A stretch of DNA of 64,000 nt. Origin: Pseudoalteromonas shioyasakiensis. GTDB taxonomy: Bacteria; Pseudomonadota; Gammaproteobacteria; Enterobacterales; Alteromonadaceae. The notes beneath the pieces were generated by a model. The model did not search any database. It was not told where the DNA came from and worked only from the letters and a program-made list of their open reading frames with translations. The position numbers and the translations under genes were made by a program. Of the stretch, positions 9,182 through 18,371 are shown one piece after another (position 1 is the first letter of the stretch; each line of letters opens with the position of its first letter). Location: assembly GCF_019134595.1 (NCBI RefSeq), contig NZ_CP077770.1:2283501-2347500 (forward strand). The letters are read 5' to 3'.

Positions 9182-11446
9182 CTAGAATTGCAGTGAAACA
9201 TCAAAACCATAGCGACGCCCTTCCCCTTTAAAGTCTTCAAGCATGCCTAGGAACGAACTTAAATCGAACTTTAACTGGCTATATTCAGTATCAAATAAAT
9301 TTTTGCCCCATAAAGTAAATGACCAATTATCAACATCATATTTTAGATGCGCATTAACAATGCTAAAGCCGTCTTGGCGGGCATAAGGGTTCATGTTCTG
9401 ATCAAAATAAAACTCAGACTGGTAATCGTAAATAATATTGGCCGATAACGGATACGACGCCAAGCTGGTATCGTATTTTAACCCCGCTGATACATTCCAT
9501 TTAGAGGTAAATGGTAGTTGGTTATCGGTAATACTATTGCCAAGTGGGTCAACGTATTCTTCAAACTCAGCATGAGGGATATAGCCAACTGAAAGTAGCA
9601 TGGATAATTGCTTAGTTGCTTGGTAATTGATTTCAGTTTCAAGACCGTAAATAGTTGAATCAGCAACATTTTCAAGTAATTGTACAGGTGGCATTTGCGG
9701 TGTTTCTGACGCTTGGTTCATAAACACTTGTTGGTCGTTATAGTCATAGTAAAACGCCGCCCAATTCATTCTAAGTTGCTTCCCAGGCCAGAACGACTTT
9801 AAGCCAGCTTCATGGGCATTTAAGCGCTCTTTGCCGTAGTTTGCTAAGATTGCTTGTTCTTCAGATGACAAAAAGCCGCCGTTATAACCGCCACTTTTAC
9901 TACCATTAGCAAAACGATAATAAAGATTGCTTGCATCTGAATAGCGATAATTAACTGCAAATTGGCCAGTAAAGCCATTGTCTGATTGCTCATCGGTAAC
10001 GCGATAAAATGGTACAAGCACTCCGTCTAAGTCATTCACATCAACCACCGCATTTAACGTGGCGATTGAGTCATACTCAAGTGACTCATAGTCATATCTA
10101 AGACCGGCTGTGATCATCCATCTATCTGCGACAGGCACTTCAATTTGGCTAAATACAGCCAAATTTTGCATCTTGATTTCGTTATCGTAGATAAAGGTCG
10201 CGGTTAAATTTGTCGGTAAAATACCCCGGAAATCACGCAAAATATCATTTAAATTATCTTGCTCAATCGTCTCATCTGCAAAATAAACACCACTGGTTAG
10301 TGTGTAATCAGCAAGTTCATTTAATAACCTGAATTCTTGGCTGAATAGTTGGGTATCTAACCCTAATACTCCTTCGCACAAACGAGCTGGCGAGCCATCG
10401 CAGTTAAAAGCATGGCTTCTTTCTAAGTCGTTAAAGCTCGAAAGCGAGGTAAAAGTACTTTGCTCGTTTAAATGCCAATTCACTTCAGCAATAAAGCCAT
10501 AACCATCAGATTTATGAGGTGAGTCGTTATTGACGCTCACAGCAAAGAAGTCATCACTGCCATCATTAAAACCAAAGTTATCAAAACAGTGTGTTGAGCC
10601 CGCATCTGCTGGTGAACACAGCTCACCCGTTAAAGGGTTCGCGACAATACCAATACTGCCAACTGGCTGGGCAATACCATCCCAATCTTCAATATGTGCT
10701 TGCAGGTAAAGATCAACGTCATCCCACTCAGACAAAAAAGACACACGGGCATTTTTTTGCTCCATGCCTGCTGTTGGTGAGTCTGCATAAGTATTTTTTG
10801 TTGAATATTCGTAGTCTTGATAGTTAACAGCAATACGCATTGCGCTGGAGTCTGAGAGTTGCTGGTTCCACATACCATCGATGCTGGTGGCGTTGTTATT
10901 GGCAGCACCTAATGTTAGCGAGCCATAGCTATCAAACTCAGGGCGATTTGAGCGTATAAGTATTGCACCACCGGTAGAATTACGACCAAACAAGGTACCC
11001 TGCGGGCCGCGTAAAATATCGAGTTGTTCAATATCGTACAAGTTAACAATTTGATTATTGGCAGACCCCACCGCAACGCCATCAAGATACATGGCAACAG
11101 GTGAAGTGTTCGCCGTATTATAATCAAGTAACCCCACCCCGCGAATACTCACAGCCGGAGGCGTCCCTTCTGCGGCGTTTTGGGTAATTTTAACGTTTGG
11201 CGCAAACAAACCAATTTCAGTTGAATCTTTAAAATGCTGAGCTTTTAAAATTTCGCCATCCACTTGGCTTACCGCTACACTTACGTCTTCAATTGCTTGC
11301 GGACGCTTTTGTGCATAAACGCTAATAACTTCCATGTCTTTATCAGTCTCAGCTCCTTGTGCAACAGCGCTTGCCATTACACATGCCGCCAAGCTTGAGC
11401 TCGACAACATCATAAACTTTGGATCTTTAAGAAAAGGACGCTTCAT
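9182..11446 (-). CDS. TonB-dependent outer membrane receptor
   Basis: 754 residues. A signal peptide (about 1-32) is followed by a TonB-box-like MEVISVYA, a plug domain (about 50-165, containing LDILRGPQGTLFGRNSTGG) and a long beta-barrel that ends in the expected C-terminal Phe (VSLQF). The plug type is the one seen in many marine proteobacterial receptors annotated for iron complexes, vitamins or hydrophobic organic substrates, so the ligand cannot be assigned. It lies between the hybrid kinase and the FAD oxidoreductase cluster, all on the minus strand, which suggests it imports the substrate of that cluster. Confidence 0.92.
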   Translation of the reverse strand: MKRPFLKDPKFMMLSSSSLAACVMASAVAQGAETDKDMEVISVYAQKRPQAIEDVSVAVSQVDGEILKAQHFKDSTEIGLFAPNVKITQNAAEGTPPAVSIRGVGLLDYNTANTSPVAMYLDGVAVGSANNQIVNLYDIEQLDILRGPQGTLFGRNSTGGAILIRSNRPEFDSYGSLTLGAANNNATSIDGMWNQQLSDSSAMRIAVNYQDYEYSTKNTYADSPTAGMEQKNARVSFLSEWDDVDLYLQAHIEDWDGIAQPVGSIGIVANPLTGELCSPADAGSTHCFDNFGFNDGSDDFFAVSVNNDSPHKSDGYGFIAEVNWHLNEQSTFTSLSSFNDLERSHAFNCDGSPARLCEGVLGLDTQLFSQEFRLLNELADYTLTSGVYFADETIEQDNLNDILRDFRGILPTNLTATFIYDNEIKMQNLAVFSQIEVPVADRWMITAGLRYDYESLEYDSIATLNAVVDVNDLDGVLVPFYRVTDEQSDNGFTGQFAVNYRYSDASNLYYRFANGSKSGGYNGGFLSSEEQAILANYGKERLNAHEAGLKSFWPGKQLRMNWAAFYYDYNDQQVFMNQASETPQMPPVQLLENVADSTIYGLETEINYQATKQLSMLLSVGYIPHAEFEEYVDPLGNSITDNQLPFTSKWNVSAGLKYDTSLASYPLSANIIYDYQSEFYFDQNMNPYARQDGFSIVNAHLKYDVDNWSFTLWGKNLFDTEYSQLKFDLSSFLGMLEDFKGEGRRYGFDVSLQF

Positions 11447-11588
11447 TGGCTTTTAGACCTTAAAAGAGGGAAACTTGTTAAATTGTTGTAATTTAGTGGT
11501 AAGTATAGACCAAACAATAGATTAAAGTCGCATATAAATCATGAAAATTCATGGCTTATACGCATACTTATTTACAACTTTGCTCACA

Positions 11589-13820
11589 CTAACCTTTTTC
11601 GAATGCATGCTCTCCGCTGATTTCGTTTGGCCAACCACATAGTGCCCGGGCTGTTTGCATACCGGCCATCACAGCAGCCTCAACACAGCCTGCATTAACC
11701 CCTGTTTTTATCCAGTCACCAGTAATGCGCAAATTAACAAACTGACTGCCATCTGTAGCAAGGCGGTATCTACTCGAATCAACTACAGATAGGACATAGC
11801 GCTCACTGGGATCGACATTTACGCGCCAATATTGCTGTTCTAGTACAGGTAAAATGCTATGCGGATCACTGTAAAAAACCTGCCAATCAAACTTGTTATC
11901 AATATAGGCTTCAGGCCAAAGTGGCCGCATATCTGAGCTAAACAAATTATGCATATTCAATTTTACTTCGGCTTTCATTTGCTCTGGGAATTGATGTGCA
12001 CTGGCAGGAGGGTATTTTTCGCAGCTAAACGCACTGCAAAAATAGGCAACATTAACTGGTGAGTTGTCACTTGGCCAATCTTCTTTATCGAGCAAGTTGC
12101 CCATTGCGGCCCAGGTATCAAACGGCTCGACAAAGCCACTTAAAATTGGCCCTTCGTGAGCAGCATTAGTATGCGTAAAGCCAAGTTGTGGGTCGGTTTT
12201 ATTCAACCATACTTGGCAAGCCTGAGTCGCCACACTTTGCACTTTTATTGCTTGTTGGGATAGCGCGTAATCTACAGCTAAAAGTTCAGAGGCAACGTGT
12301 TCAAGTGAGGCAACCGATACACCTAAAATAAGCGTATCAAAGTCAATACCATGGCGAAGCGTCACTGTTGGCAATGGGGTACTAAAATGCTCTTGGTACA
12401 CCTCGGGCCAATTACTCCAAAATGACTCTAAATTAATCTGATATTCTTGTAATAAGTGCGCTTGTTCAGGGCTGATTTGCTCATACAGGGGTTCACTTGG
12501 CCAGCATGGCAGTTGCTTTACATCAATGAGCGGATCATAATCTTGACCAACTAAACTGACCTGTTGGCGAAGCTCAATCTCACTTACCAGCGGCTCACCT
12601 TGGTCAGTTTGCCCAGCAGATAAGTTAGTTAACTGATGGAAAAACTTAAACTTAACGCCGCGCTGCTTTAAAAGCTCATAAATTGGCCCGAAAATGACAT
12701 CGCCCATGCCTGCTTGCATTTTCCACATCACGCCGCCTTTATAGCAAAGGCCTATACGTAACATGGCAAGGGCGGCAACGCCGGCTTCAACATTGGGTTT
12801 ACTAAAGTCACCTTTCGGGTAAGCGAACACCAAATCATAAAAGCCACGCACAGGCGCTGAATCGACACTGTAAGTTTTGTTAGCACCATTTTTTTCGAGC
12901 CACTGACGAAAATCGTAGCAGTTAATGACACCAAAACCTTCGCGATATACTTTGTCTTTAATCAGTCCTGTGAGCATTGCAATCGCAAGATCGGCACAAA
13001 TATAAAGTCTGCGTAGCTCTGGGTTGTCATCCAGTAAATCAATAACTTGATCTTTAAACCAGCGTTTTAACTTTCTGACGATATACCAAATCACCAGTCG
13101 ATCGGCCTGTTTATCTGTATGGGTGGCCTGCTTTTCGGTGAACTGCAGCAAATGAGTTATCAATGTTCGTGGGTTCGAGGCAATTTCAGTTGCACCTGCT
13201 TCAATATCATCAATAAACTGCTTTGCGCCATTTAAATGGGTATCAATATCTGCTTTGATTTCTTGATACATGTGTTTGAGTAACGATTGATCCCGAGGCT
13301 TTTTAGTCACTAAAGTGGTTTTAGCATCTTGCTGCTGACAAACATGCTCAATGCCTTCGGTCCATTTTTTTAGCCATGCTAATGTCATGGTGACAAAGTC
13401 CCACACTGTTATATCTAGGCTGCCATCAGCGGGGTTACCTTCTACAGTAGGAAAATCAATTGGCCAAGTTTGCCATTCGTTATCAATAAACTCTTGTAAG
13501 GCAATAAAACTGTGTGGTTTAAATGCCTGCTGCCAAGTAGCCAATGAACAACTAGCAGGTCGATTGAGTGAGTTATACACCCCTTCTAAGGTGCGAAAGC
13601 TATTCACATAGGCGCCAAACCAAACATGTAAACCATGCTCTTCGATTCGCTGTCCAAAATGGGCGTTTCGGCCACTCGCCCCTTTACCGCCAAGGCGCCA
13701 ACCCTGTTGATAAACGGTAATTTCGCGCTGGCTTTGCCAATTAGTTTGCTCGGTCAAATACACTGCCGCAGTCATCGCTGCAACACCGCCACCAACAATG
13801 GTGATTTTTTCTTTTCCCAT
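11589..13820 (-). CDS. Large FAD/NAD(P)-binding oxidoreductase, phytoene-desaturase-like fold
   Basis: 743 residues. The N-terminal Rossmann motif IVGGGVAAMTAAVYL and the following GWRLGGKGASGRN / EEHGLHVWFG block are typical of the amine oxidase, phytoene desaturase and hydroxysqualene dehydroxylase superfamily. A C-terminal FAD contact (RITGDWIKTGVNAGCVEAAV) is visible. It is clearly longer than ordinary carotenoid desaturases (about 500) because of an insertion around residues 150-300. The gene starts two bases from the stop of the acetoacetate-decarboxylase-like gene, so the two are translationally linked. The substrate is unknown; an isoprenoid or other lipid is plausible. Confidence 0.8.
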   Translation of the reverse strand: MGKEKITIVGGGVAAMTAAVYLTEQTNWQSQREITVYQQGWRLGGKGASGRNAHFGQRIEEHGLHVWFGAYVNSFRTLEGVYNSLNRPASCSLATWQQAFKPHSFIALQEFIDNEWQTWPIDFPTVEGNPADGSLDITVWDFVTMTLAWLKKWTEGIEHVCQQQDAKTTLVTKKPRDQSLLKHMYQEIKADIDTHLNGAKQFIDDIEAGATEIASNPRTLITHLLQFTEKQATHTDKQADRLVIWYIVRKLKRWFKDQVIDLLDDNPELRRLYICADLAIAMLTGLIKDKVYREGFGVINCYDFRQWLEKNGANKTYSVDSAPVRGFYDLVFAYPKGDFSKPNVEAGVAALAMLRIGLCYKGGVMWKMQAGMGDVIFGPIYELLKQRGVKFKFFHQLTNLSAGQTDQGEPLVSEIELRQQVSLVGQDYDPLIDVKQLPCWPSEPLYEQISPEQAHLLQEYQINLESFWSNWPEVYQEHFSTPLPTVTLRHGIDFDTLILGVSVASLEHVASELLAVDYALSQQAIKVQSVATQACQVWLNKTDPQLGFTHTNAAHEGPILSGFVEPFDTWAAMGNLLDKEDWPSDNSPVNVAYFCSAFSCEKYPPASAHQFPEQMKAEVKLNMHNLFSSDMRPLWPEAYIDNKFDWQVFYSDPHSILPVLEQQYWRVNVDPSERYVLSVVDSSRYRLATDGSQFVNLRITGDWIKTGVNAGCVEAAVMAGMQTARALCGWPNEISGEHAFEKG

Positions 13821-13822
13821 GG

Positions 13823-14776
13823 TTACCCCTGTGTTGGTAACAGTTGTGTTGCGCCAAGCTGGTCAAAGTCCATATTGACGTAAAAAGGTAAATGAACCGC
13901 TTGTTTGCCAAGTGCGATGCCAAACATGTCATTCAAAGGAAAGCTCGCAAGAGCTTTTACATCCAAGCTAAAATCATTGTGTAACAGTTTTAATTGATGA
14001 ATTTTTTTGATTAGCGATGGTGAGTGAACCACGCTTTGATAAACGGCTTTATCTCCTTGGCCATCGGGAAATTGTTTAAACAAAATCTGATCCATCTGCG
14101 GGTGAATAAACCCGTCTAATAATTGTTTAAGAAGCGATAAATCAATGCCATTAATTTGCGCATCAAACAAATCTGTAACGTGTTTAGAAAATTGCGATAA
14201 GTTATCGAGTAAGTTTTCCTTGGTACTTGCCTGTGTTTGCTCAATGGTTAATAGCTCATGCATCGCTAATTTAGACTCTGGGTTAAACACATCAAAACAT
14301 TCTAAAGAGATACTAAAGGCGCCCGCATCACTCACAGCAGTTGGCATTTGGTATTCACAGAGGTATTTATTGTAGCCCCAGGCTTCTCGACCATTAATTA
14401 AGGCATAAATGTTATTAACGCTAATAAATGCCGGATACCAATATAAATGGCTAATATCACCATCTTGCATTTTTGCTACCGGCAGCCAAATAATAATATC
14501 GGTTTCTTGCATCCAGCCATGCTCTGAAAACGGTGGCGTTAATGAAGAAATTTTTTCGATATCAGTGAAAGTAAGTAAACAAGTACTCCCTAACACATTA
14601 AACGAGGTTGATTCGGTTGCTAGTAAGTTTAAAGTTGCATCAACATACCGCTGCATTTTTTGCTCACACCCAGCAACAAAAAAACCATACATTTGCGCGT
14701 TGATCATTCGACAAGGTGGTTTAGCAACCGGGTTAGATAAGAAGTGGCTGTAATTTGTTTGGTCCGTCATAGTCAT
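13823..14776 (-). CDS. Acetoacetate decarboxylase (ADC) family protein
   Basis: 317 residues. The segment INGREAWGYNKYL (127-139) matches the conserved core of the ADC fold, where the GRE..G..K motif places the Schiff-base lysine. The rest is weakly conserved and family members include decarboxylases, aldolases and dehydratases. The start is ATG 14776, or ATG 14770 two codons in. The stop is two bases before the FAD oxidoreductase start, so the two proteins probably act on consecutive steps or form a complex. The reaction is not known. Confidence 0.75.
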   Translation of the reverse strand: MTMTDQTNYSHFLSNPVAKPPCRMINAQMYGFFVAGCEQKMQRYVDATLNLLATESTSFNVLGSTCLLTFTDIEKISSLTPPFSEHGWMQETDIIIWLPVAKMQDGDISHLYWYPAFISVNNIYALINGREAWGYNKYLCEYQMPTAVSDAGAFSISLECFDVFNPESKLAMHELLTIEQTQASTKENLLDNLSQFSKHVTDLFDAQINGIDLSLLKQLLDGFIHPQMDQILFKQFPDGQGDKAVYQSVVHSPSLIKKIHQLKLLHNDFSLDVKALASFPLNDMFGIALGKQAVHLPFYVNMDFDQLGATQLLPTQG

Positions 14777-14816
14777 TACTTATATTGTTGTTTAGTAATG
14801 ACTATAGACCAGTTTT

Positions 14817-15392
14817 TTAATCGTTGGGGACAAGTTCTGAGTTGCAACACTCTTTTAATAGCTGTTCGGTAAATTGCTGATAGCCGAGCTGATTAAAATT
14901 CTCAGATAGCGGGTTCATAAACCCATGACCATAGTCGGCTATTTCACAGATCACCGTGGCTTTACTTTTTAATGTTGCAATCACAGGCTTTATATCAAAA
15001 TGCTCTTCACTGTGAGGAAAAATAAATCGACAAGGAACGTTAGCCTCAAGCTCAAGATGATGTCTAACTTGTGACGGATAAAAGGCAATGATTTTTTTAA
15101 TGAAAGAATTTTTTAATTCTGCTTGGGCACGCCACACAGCGGCAGCGCCTGCACTAAATGCAATAATCGTGGTTGGCTGACGAATCGTAGCCATTTTTAA
15201 ATGCACAAGCTCAAAATAACTGTCATGGCCGCATTGAGCCATAAAATGTTGATATTGAAACTGCTCATTTATGGGAAGCTGAATTTCCCCCATGTAAGGG
15301 TCACAAAGACTCACTTTACCGCGAAGCTGCTGAGCAAGCAGCGATAAATGCGCTGTTTTACCGAATATATCTGATACCAAAAGGTAATTCAT
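14817..15392 (-). CDS. Alpha/beta hydrolase, dienelactone-hydrolase-like
   Basis: 191 residues from ATG 15392, which has AAGAAG at seven bases; a longer frame to 15452 lacks a site. The nucleophile elbow is AFSAGAAAV (Ser with small neighbours), and a late His lies in the YGHGFMNPL segment, giving an apparent Ser-Asp-His triad as in dienelactone hydrolases. It is the first gene of a minus-strand cluster with the ADC-like and FAD proteins, about 40 bases from the next start. It probably opens a lactone or ester in the same pathway; this is inference. Confidence 0.72.
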   Translation of the reverse strand: MNYLLVSDIFGKTAHLSLLAQQLRGKVSLCDPYMGEIQLPINEQFQYQHFMAQCGHDSYFELVHLKMATIRQPTTIIAFSAGAAAVWRAQAELKNSFIKKIIAFYPSQVRHHLELEANVPCRFIFPHSEEHFDIKPVIATLKSKATVICEIADYGHGFMNPLSENFNQLGYQQFTEQLLKECCNSELVPND

Positions 15393-15755
15393 AAGCATAC
15401 TTCTTATTGTTATTTTGTGCCTAATCACAATACGCCTGTTTCTGTTAAACATCCAGAGATTATTTTTGATGTTTAAAAAATAAACCTTGCGCTTAATTGA
15501 TTCTTAAAGTATTCTGATTGTCTGGTTTTTAGAAACCACGCGGTTAACCCCTTACCTTGATCCAGTAATTCCCGCATATTCGTATAAATACTTGCAGCTT
15601 GTTCGCTAAATAACATTTTGATGAATTTTCAAATTATCACCAAACTGTCACAAACTTAGTCAACACTGTTAGCAAGACAACAAATGTCGGTCTGTATTTT
15701 TTAAATGCCTATTAAAGCTCTACAGACACAGACAAAAGAAAAAGTGAGTTTTATT
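15393..15755. other. 363-base spacer between hydrolase and small protein genes
   Basis: This divergent intergenic region holds the possible 47-residue frame at 15473-15616 and, by position, the promoters of the leftward hydrolase cluster and of the rightward small protein gene. No recognisable RNA gene or repeat was seen. Confidence 0.5.
15473..15616 (-). CDS. Possible 47-residue small protein
   Basis: An ATG-to-TAA frame of 48 codons in an otherwise empty spacer. The translation begins MLFSEQAASIYTNMRELL and has a plausible amphipathic, charged composition with Trp, Tyr and Met. No clear Shine-Dalgarno sequence precedes it and I know no homologue. It could be chance. Confidence 0.3.
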   Translation of the reverse strand: MLFSEQAASIYTNMRELLDQGKGLTAWFLKTRQSEYFKNQLSARFIF

Positions 15756-15923
15756 ATGTCATATAAATACAACGGATCTTTGATCCAGATCGCACATCCA
15801 GTGCAATCAATCTCGGTAAATAAACAGCGTGTAATTTTTAGTGACACGCAGGGCTTAAAAAATGCCATCTTCCAAAAGGCTAGTGATGCACGCCAATTTG
15901 TGAAGTGGTTAAAAGCTAACTAA
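15756..15923 (+). CDS. Small hypothetical protein (55 residues)
   Basis: 55 residues from ATG 15756 (MSYKYNGSLIQIAHPVQS). The frame extends upstream to 15705 but the internal ATG fits a free-standing small protein better. It ends with a basic, aromatic helix (ARQFVKWLKAN). A strong terminator follows 12 bases after the stop, showing a monocistronic unit. It has no signal peptide. I do not recognise the family; it could be a small regulator or nucleic-acid binder. Confidence 0.6.
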   Translation: MSYKYNGSLIQIAHPVQSISVNKQRVIFSDTQGLKNAIFQKASDARQFVKWLKAN

Positions 15924-15934
15924 ACCCTACCGAT

Positions 15935-15966
15935 AAACGCCAGCCAACACGCTGGCGTTTTAGTTT
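15935..15966 (+). terminator. Rho-independent terminator
   Basis: Ten-base-pair stem AAACGCCAGC / GCTGGCGTTT with a 6-base loop and a T-rich tail, directly after the 55-residue gene. Confidence 0.85.
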
Positions 15967-16035
15967 TCACCACCAGCCAGCATAAGCCTATATTCCTGCT
16001 ACACTTATATTTTAGTTCCTAAATAGGTAGTAACT

Positions 16036-16899
16036 ATGCGTAGTGTGTGGTCTATTTTACTATTACTTTTTTGCCTACCCGTTGCTGCAACCAAGCAACC
16101 GAAGTCCATTGAGTGGATCATGGTTGATTTTGCCCCCTACTACATCATGAATGACAAGTACGAAGGCAGCGGTCGTGATGAAAGTGTGATCAAATTACTA
16201 GAAAAAGCACTCCCTGAAGTGTCATTTAAACGCACTTTATTACCCGCCAGCCGAGCCGTACATGAACTATCAAACCCGCACAACAATTACTGTATGTTGT
16301 CGTTGTATCAAAACGAGCACCGTAAGCAGCATATTCAGTTTACGAAACACTCATCAACAGTCGGATTATCACCCTCCATTGCCATACGCAAAGAGTTAGC
16401 CGCAAAACTTGAGTTAGATGTCACAAAACCTGTGTCTTTAAAATCTTTATTAGACGATAAACACTTGGCATTAGGGGTATCAATGAGCCGCTCTTTTGGC
16501 GCCGATTTAGATAGCGTGATTAACGAAAGCCATGATTCAAATATCATCTCACGCCCTGGTAGAGACACCCTAGCAAGCTTGACTTATATGCTACAAAAAA
16601 AGCGTATTGATATATTACTTGGCTACCCAAGCGAGCATTACTATTTGGCGCACTCTATGGGCTTTGAAGATGAATTGACCCAACTGACACTCACCGAAGC
16701 ACCCGCATTAAGTGTCGGTTACATAGGTTGTACAAACAACGAACAAGGTCAAGAAACAGCAAAGTTATTAGATGAAGCCCTTGAGATAATAGCTCATACA
16801 GATGCTTTTCATGATGTTTTAGTACGCTGGCTCCCCAATAATTTGCAACCCATTTTAGAAAAGAGATTAAAAGATAGAAACGAAAGTGCCGCTCATTGA
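16036..16899 (+). CDS. Periplasmic solute-binding protein, family 3-like
   Basis: 287 residues with a signal peptide (1-18, cut after AAT or nearby), then two PBPb-type lobes: the first contains WIMVDFAPYYIMND, typical of the amino-acid-type binding fold. No permease or ATPase genes lie nearby. Solitary proteins of this class in Alteromonadales are common and are often sensors or have unknown ligands. The stop codon lies inside the hairpin of the terminator that follows, so the coding end and the terminator stem overlap. Confidence 0.8.
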   Translation: MRSVWSILLLLFCLPVAATKQPKSIEWIMVDFAPYYIMNDKYEGSGRDESVIKLLEKALPEVSFKRTLLPASRAVHELSNPHNNYCMLSLYQNEHRKQHIQFTKHSSTVGLSPSIAIRKELAAKLELDVTKPVSLKSLLDDKHLALGVSMSRSFGADLDSVINESHDSNIISRPGRDTLASLTYMLQKKRIDILLGYPSEHYYLAHSMGFEDELTQLTLTEAPALSVGYIGCTNNEQGQETAKLLDEALEIIAHTDAFHDVLVRWLPNNLQPILEKRLKDRNESAAH

Positions 16900-16910
16900 G
16901 CGGCACTTTT
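16883..16910 (+). terminator. Rho-independent terminator overlapping the stop codon
   Basis: Stem AAAGTGCCGCTC / GAGCGGCACTTT with a 3-base loop and trailing T's. The TGA at 16897-16899 is in the loop and descending arm. Confidence 0.85.
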
Positions 16911-16957
16911 AAATTGACCAATCCGATAATTAATCGTATTGGTCGTATTAACGATGC

Positions 16958-17536
16958 TTACTTACGCACACCTTCAATGAATAAACCAATATCAACATGA
17001 GTAGAAGCAGGGCCAAGGTTGTAGTCGATACCATAGTCAGCTAGTTTTAGGCTTGTTTCACCTTCAAAACCAACACGGTAACCACCCCAAGGATCTTTAC
17101 CTTCACCAATTTTGTCAATTTCAAAAGTAATGGTTTTTGTTACACCATTTAAGGTAAATTCACCAGTTACATCTGCTTCGTCACCGTCTTCATCAAACTT
17201 GATTGAAGTACTTTTAAATGACGCAGTTGGGTATTTATCAACATTTAAGAAGTCTTTTCCGCGTAAGTGCTTGTCACGCTCAGCATGGTTTGAGTCGATG
17301 CTTTTAGTATCAATCGTTACATTGATTTTAGAAGCATTAGGCGCTTTATCGTCATAGCTAAAATCACCTGAGAAAGTATTAAAACGACCATGTAACCAGC
17401 TGTAACCTAAGTGCTTAATTTTAAAAGTTACAAATGCGTGCGCACCATCTGTATCAATAACGTAGTCAGCTGCATTTGCGTTAGCTGTTGAGAAAAGTGC
17501 AGCACTTAGTGCTGTGCCTAATAGTAATTTTTTCAT
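16958..17536 (-). CDS. YceI-family periplasmic lipid-binding protein
   Basis: 192 residues from ATG 17536, preferred over an ATG three codons upstream because that one abuts the AAGGAT ribosome site. A signal peptide ([20 protein letters not shown]) leads into a lipocalin-like YceI barrel with the typical [20 protein letters not shown] start. Family members bind isoprenoid quinones or polyisoprenoids. The neighbouring upstream gene encodes cytochrome b561, its usual partner, so the pair probably handles quinone in the periplasm or inner membrane. Confidence 0.9.
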   Translation of the reverse strand: MKKLLLGTALSAALFSTANANAADYVIDTDGAHAFVTFKIKHLGYSWLHGRFNTFSGDFSYDDKAPNASKINVTIDTKSIDSNHAERDKHLRGKDFLNVDKYPTASFKSTSIKFDEDGDEADVTGEFTLNGVTKTITFEIDKIGEGKDPWGGYRVGFEGETSLKLADYGIDYNLGPASTHVDIGLFIEGVRK

Positions 17537-17537
17537 G

Positions 17538-18092
17538 TTAATCATCCTTCAATGGTTTGATCATTCTAATTAAGGTTTTATCTTTATCGATAAAATGATG
17601 TTTTAGTGCCCCTAAAGCATGTAAAACAACCACAGCTATTAGCCCATACGCGGCATAAAAGTGAATTTTACCTGCAATATCTTCTTGGTTTGCGACCGAC
17701 TCTGGTAGTGCCGGTACAGCAAATAAATTAAATACTTCAATTGCACGACCATCAGCCGTAGAGATTAAATAGCCTGATGTCACAATGACGATTAAAGCTA
17801 AATAAATTAGTTTATGGACTGAGTGTGCAACTCGATTCATTGCTTTTGAACTACCTGCAACAGGCTCAGGTTGGGTGCCTAATAAGCGCCAACTAAAACG
17901 AAACAACAATAATGCCGCTAAGGTAATGCCCACGCTTTTATGTAAGTCCAAAGAGCCTTTGTACCAAGCGTCGTAATAGGTTAGCTCAACCATATACACG
18001 CCTAAGCCAAACAAACCAAACACCCCAAGTGCCATTAACCAGTGCAATAAGATGGCCACCCAGCCATAACTTGCCTTTGAATTCTTTAACAT
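17538..18092 (-). CDS. Cytochrome b561 family membrane protein
   Basis: 184 residues from ATG 18092 (GGGA at 8 bases; an ATG at 18098 is too close to it). Four transmembrane helices carry the histidines of the prokaryotic b561 family: HWLMALGVF near the start, DLHKSVGI in helix 2, and late [19 protein letters not shown]. It binds two b hemes and passes electrons between quinone and an acceptor. The stop lies just ahead of the yceI-like start, so the two form an operon. Confidence 0.92.
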   Translation of the reverse strand: MLKNSKASYGWVAILLHWLMALGVFGLFGLGVYMVELTYYDAWYKGSLDLHKSVGITLAALLLFRFSWRLLGTQPEPVAGSSKAMNRVAHSVHKLIYLALIVIVTSGYLISTADGRAIEVFNLFAVPALPESVANQEDIAGKIHFYAAYGLIAVVVLHALGALKHHFIDKDKTLIRMIKPLKDD

Positions 18093-18197
18093 ACTCATTT
18101 CCCATGAGAATTACGAAACTAAGTACAGCTTAGCTTAGGATTTATATAATGAAAATAGCGTAAAACGAACAGCTTCTGTGCGTATATGCACATCTTA

Positions 18198-18239
18198 GGG
18201 GAAAGGGTAAAGTTGTAAGGGGAAAGGGGAAAGAGAAAA
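18198..18239 (+). repeat. Degenerate heptamer run (GGGGAAA-type)
   Basis: Six consecutive 7-base units: GGGGAAA, GGGTAAA, GTTGTAA, GGGGAAA, GGGGAAA, GAGAAAA. The run directly precedes the GGTGCTA array and keeps the same unit length. Confidence 0.7.
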
Positions 18240-18240
18240 A

Positions 18241-18303
18241 GGTGCTAGGTGCTAGGTGCTAGGTGCTAGGTGCTAGGTGCTAGGTGCTAGGTGCTAGGTG
18301 CTA
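18241..18303 (+). repeat. Perfect heptanucleotide array (GGTGCTA)9
   Basis: Nine identical head-to-tail copies of GGTGCTA in the spacer between the cytochrome b561 start and the acyltransferase stop. The unit differs by one base from GGTTCTA, found in two arrays near 60.7 and 62.3 kb. There are no spacers between units, so it is not CRISPR. Confidence 0.97.
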
Positions 18304-18371
18304 GCAGATTATGGAGAGCTTATTACCGTAACGTAAAAATGTATCTTCAGTAAAAAACGAATGTAGTTCCG

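Noticed and set aside
18241..18303. CRISPR array
   Set aside because: Units are seven bases with no spacers; a simple tandem repeat. The arrays at 60702 and 62250 are rejected for the same reason.
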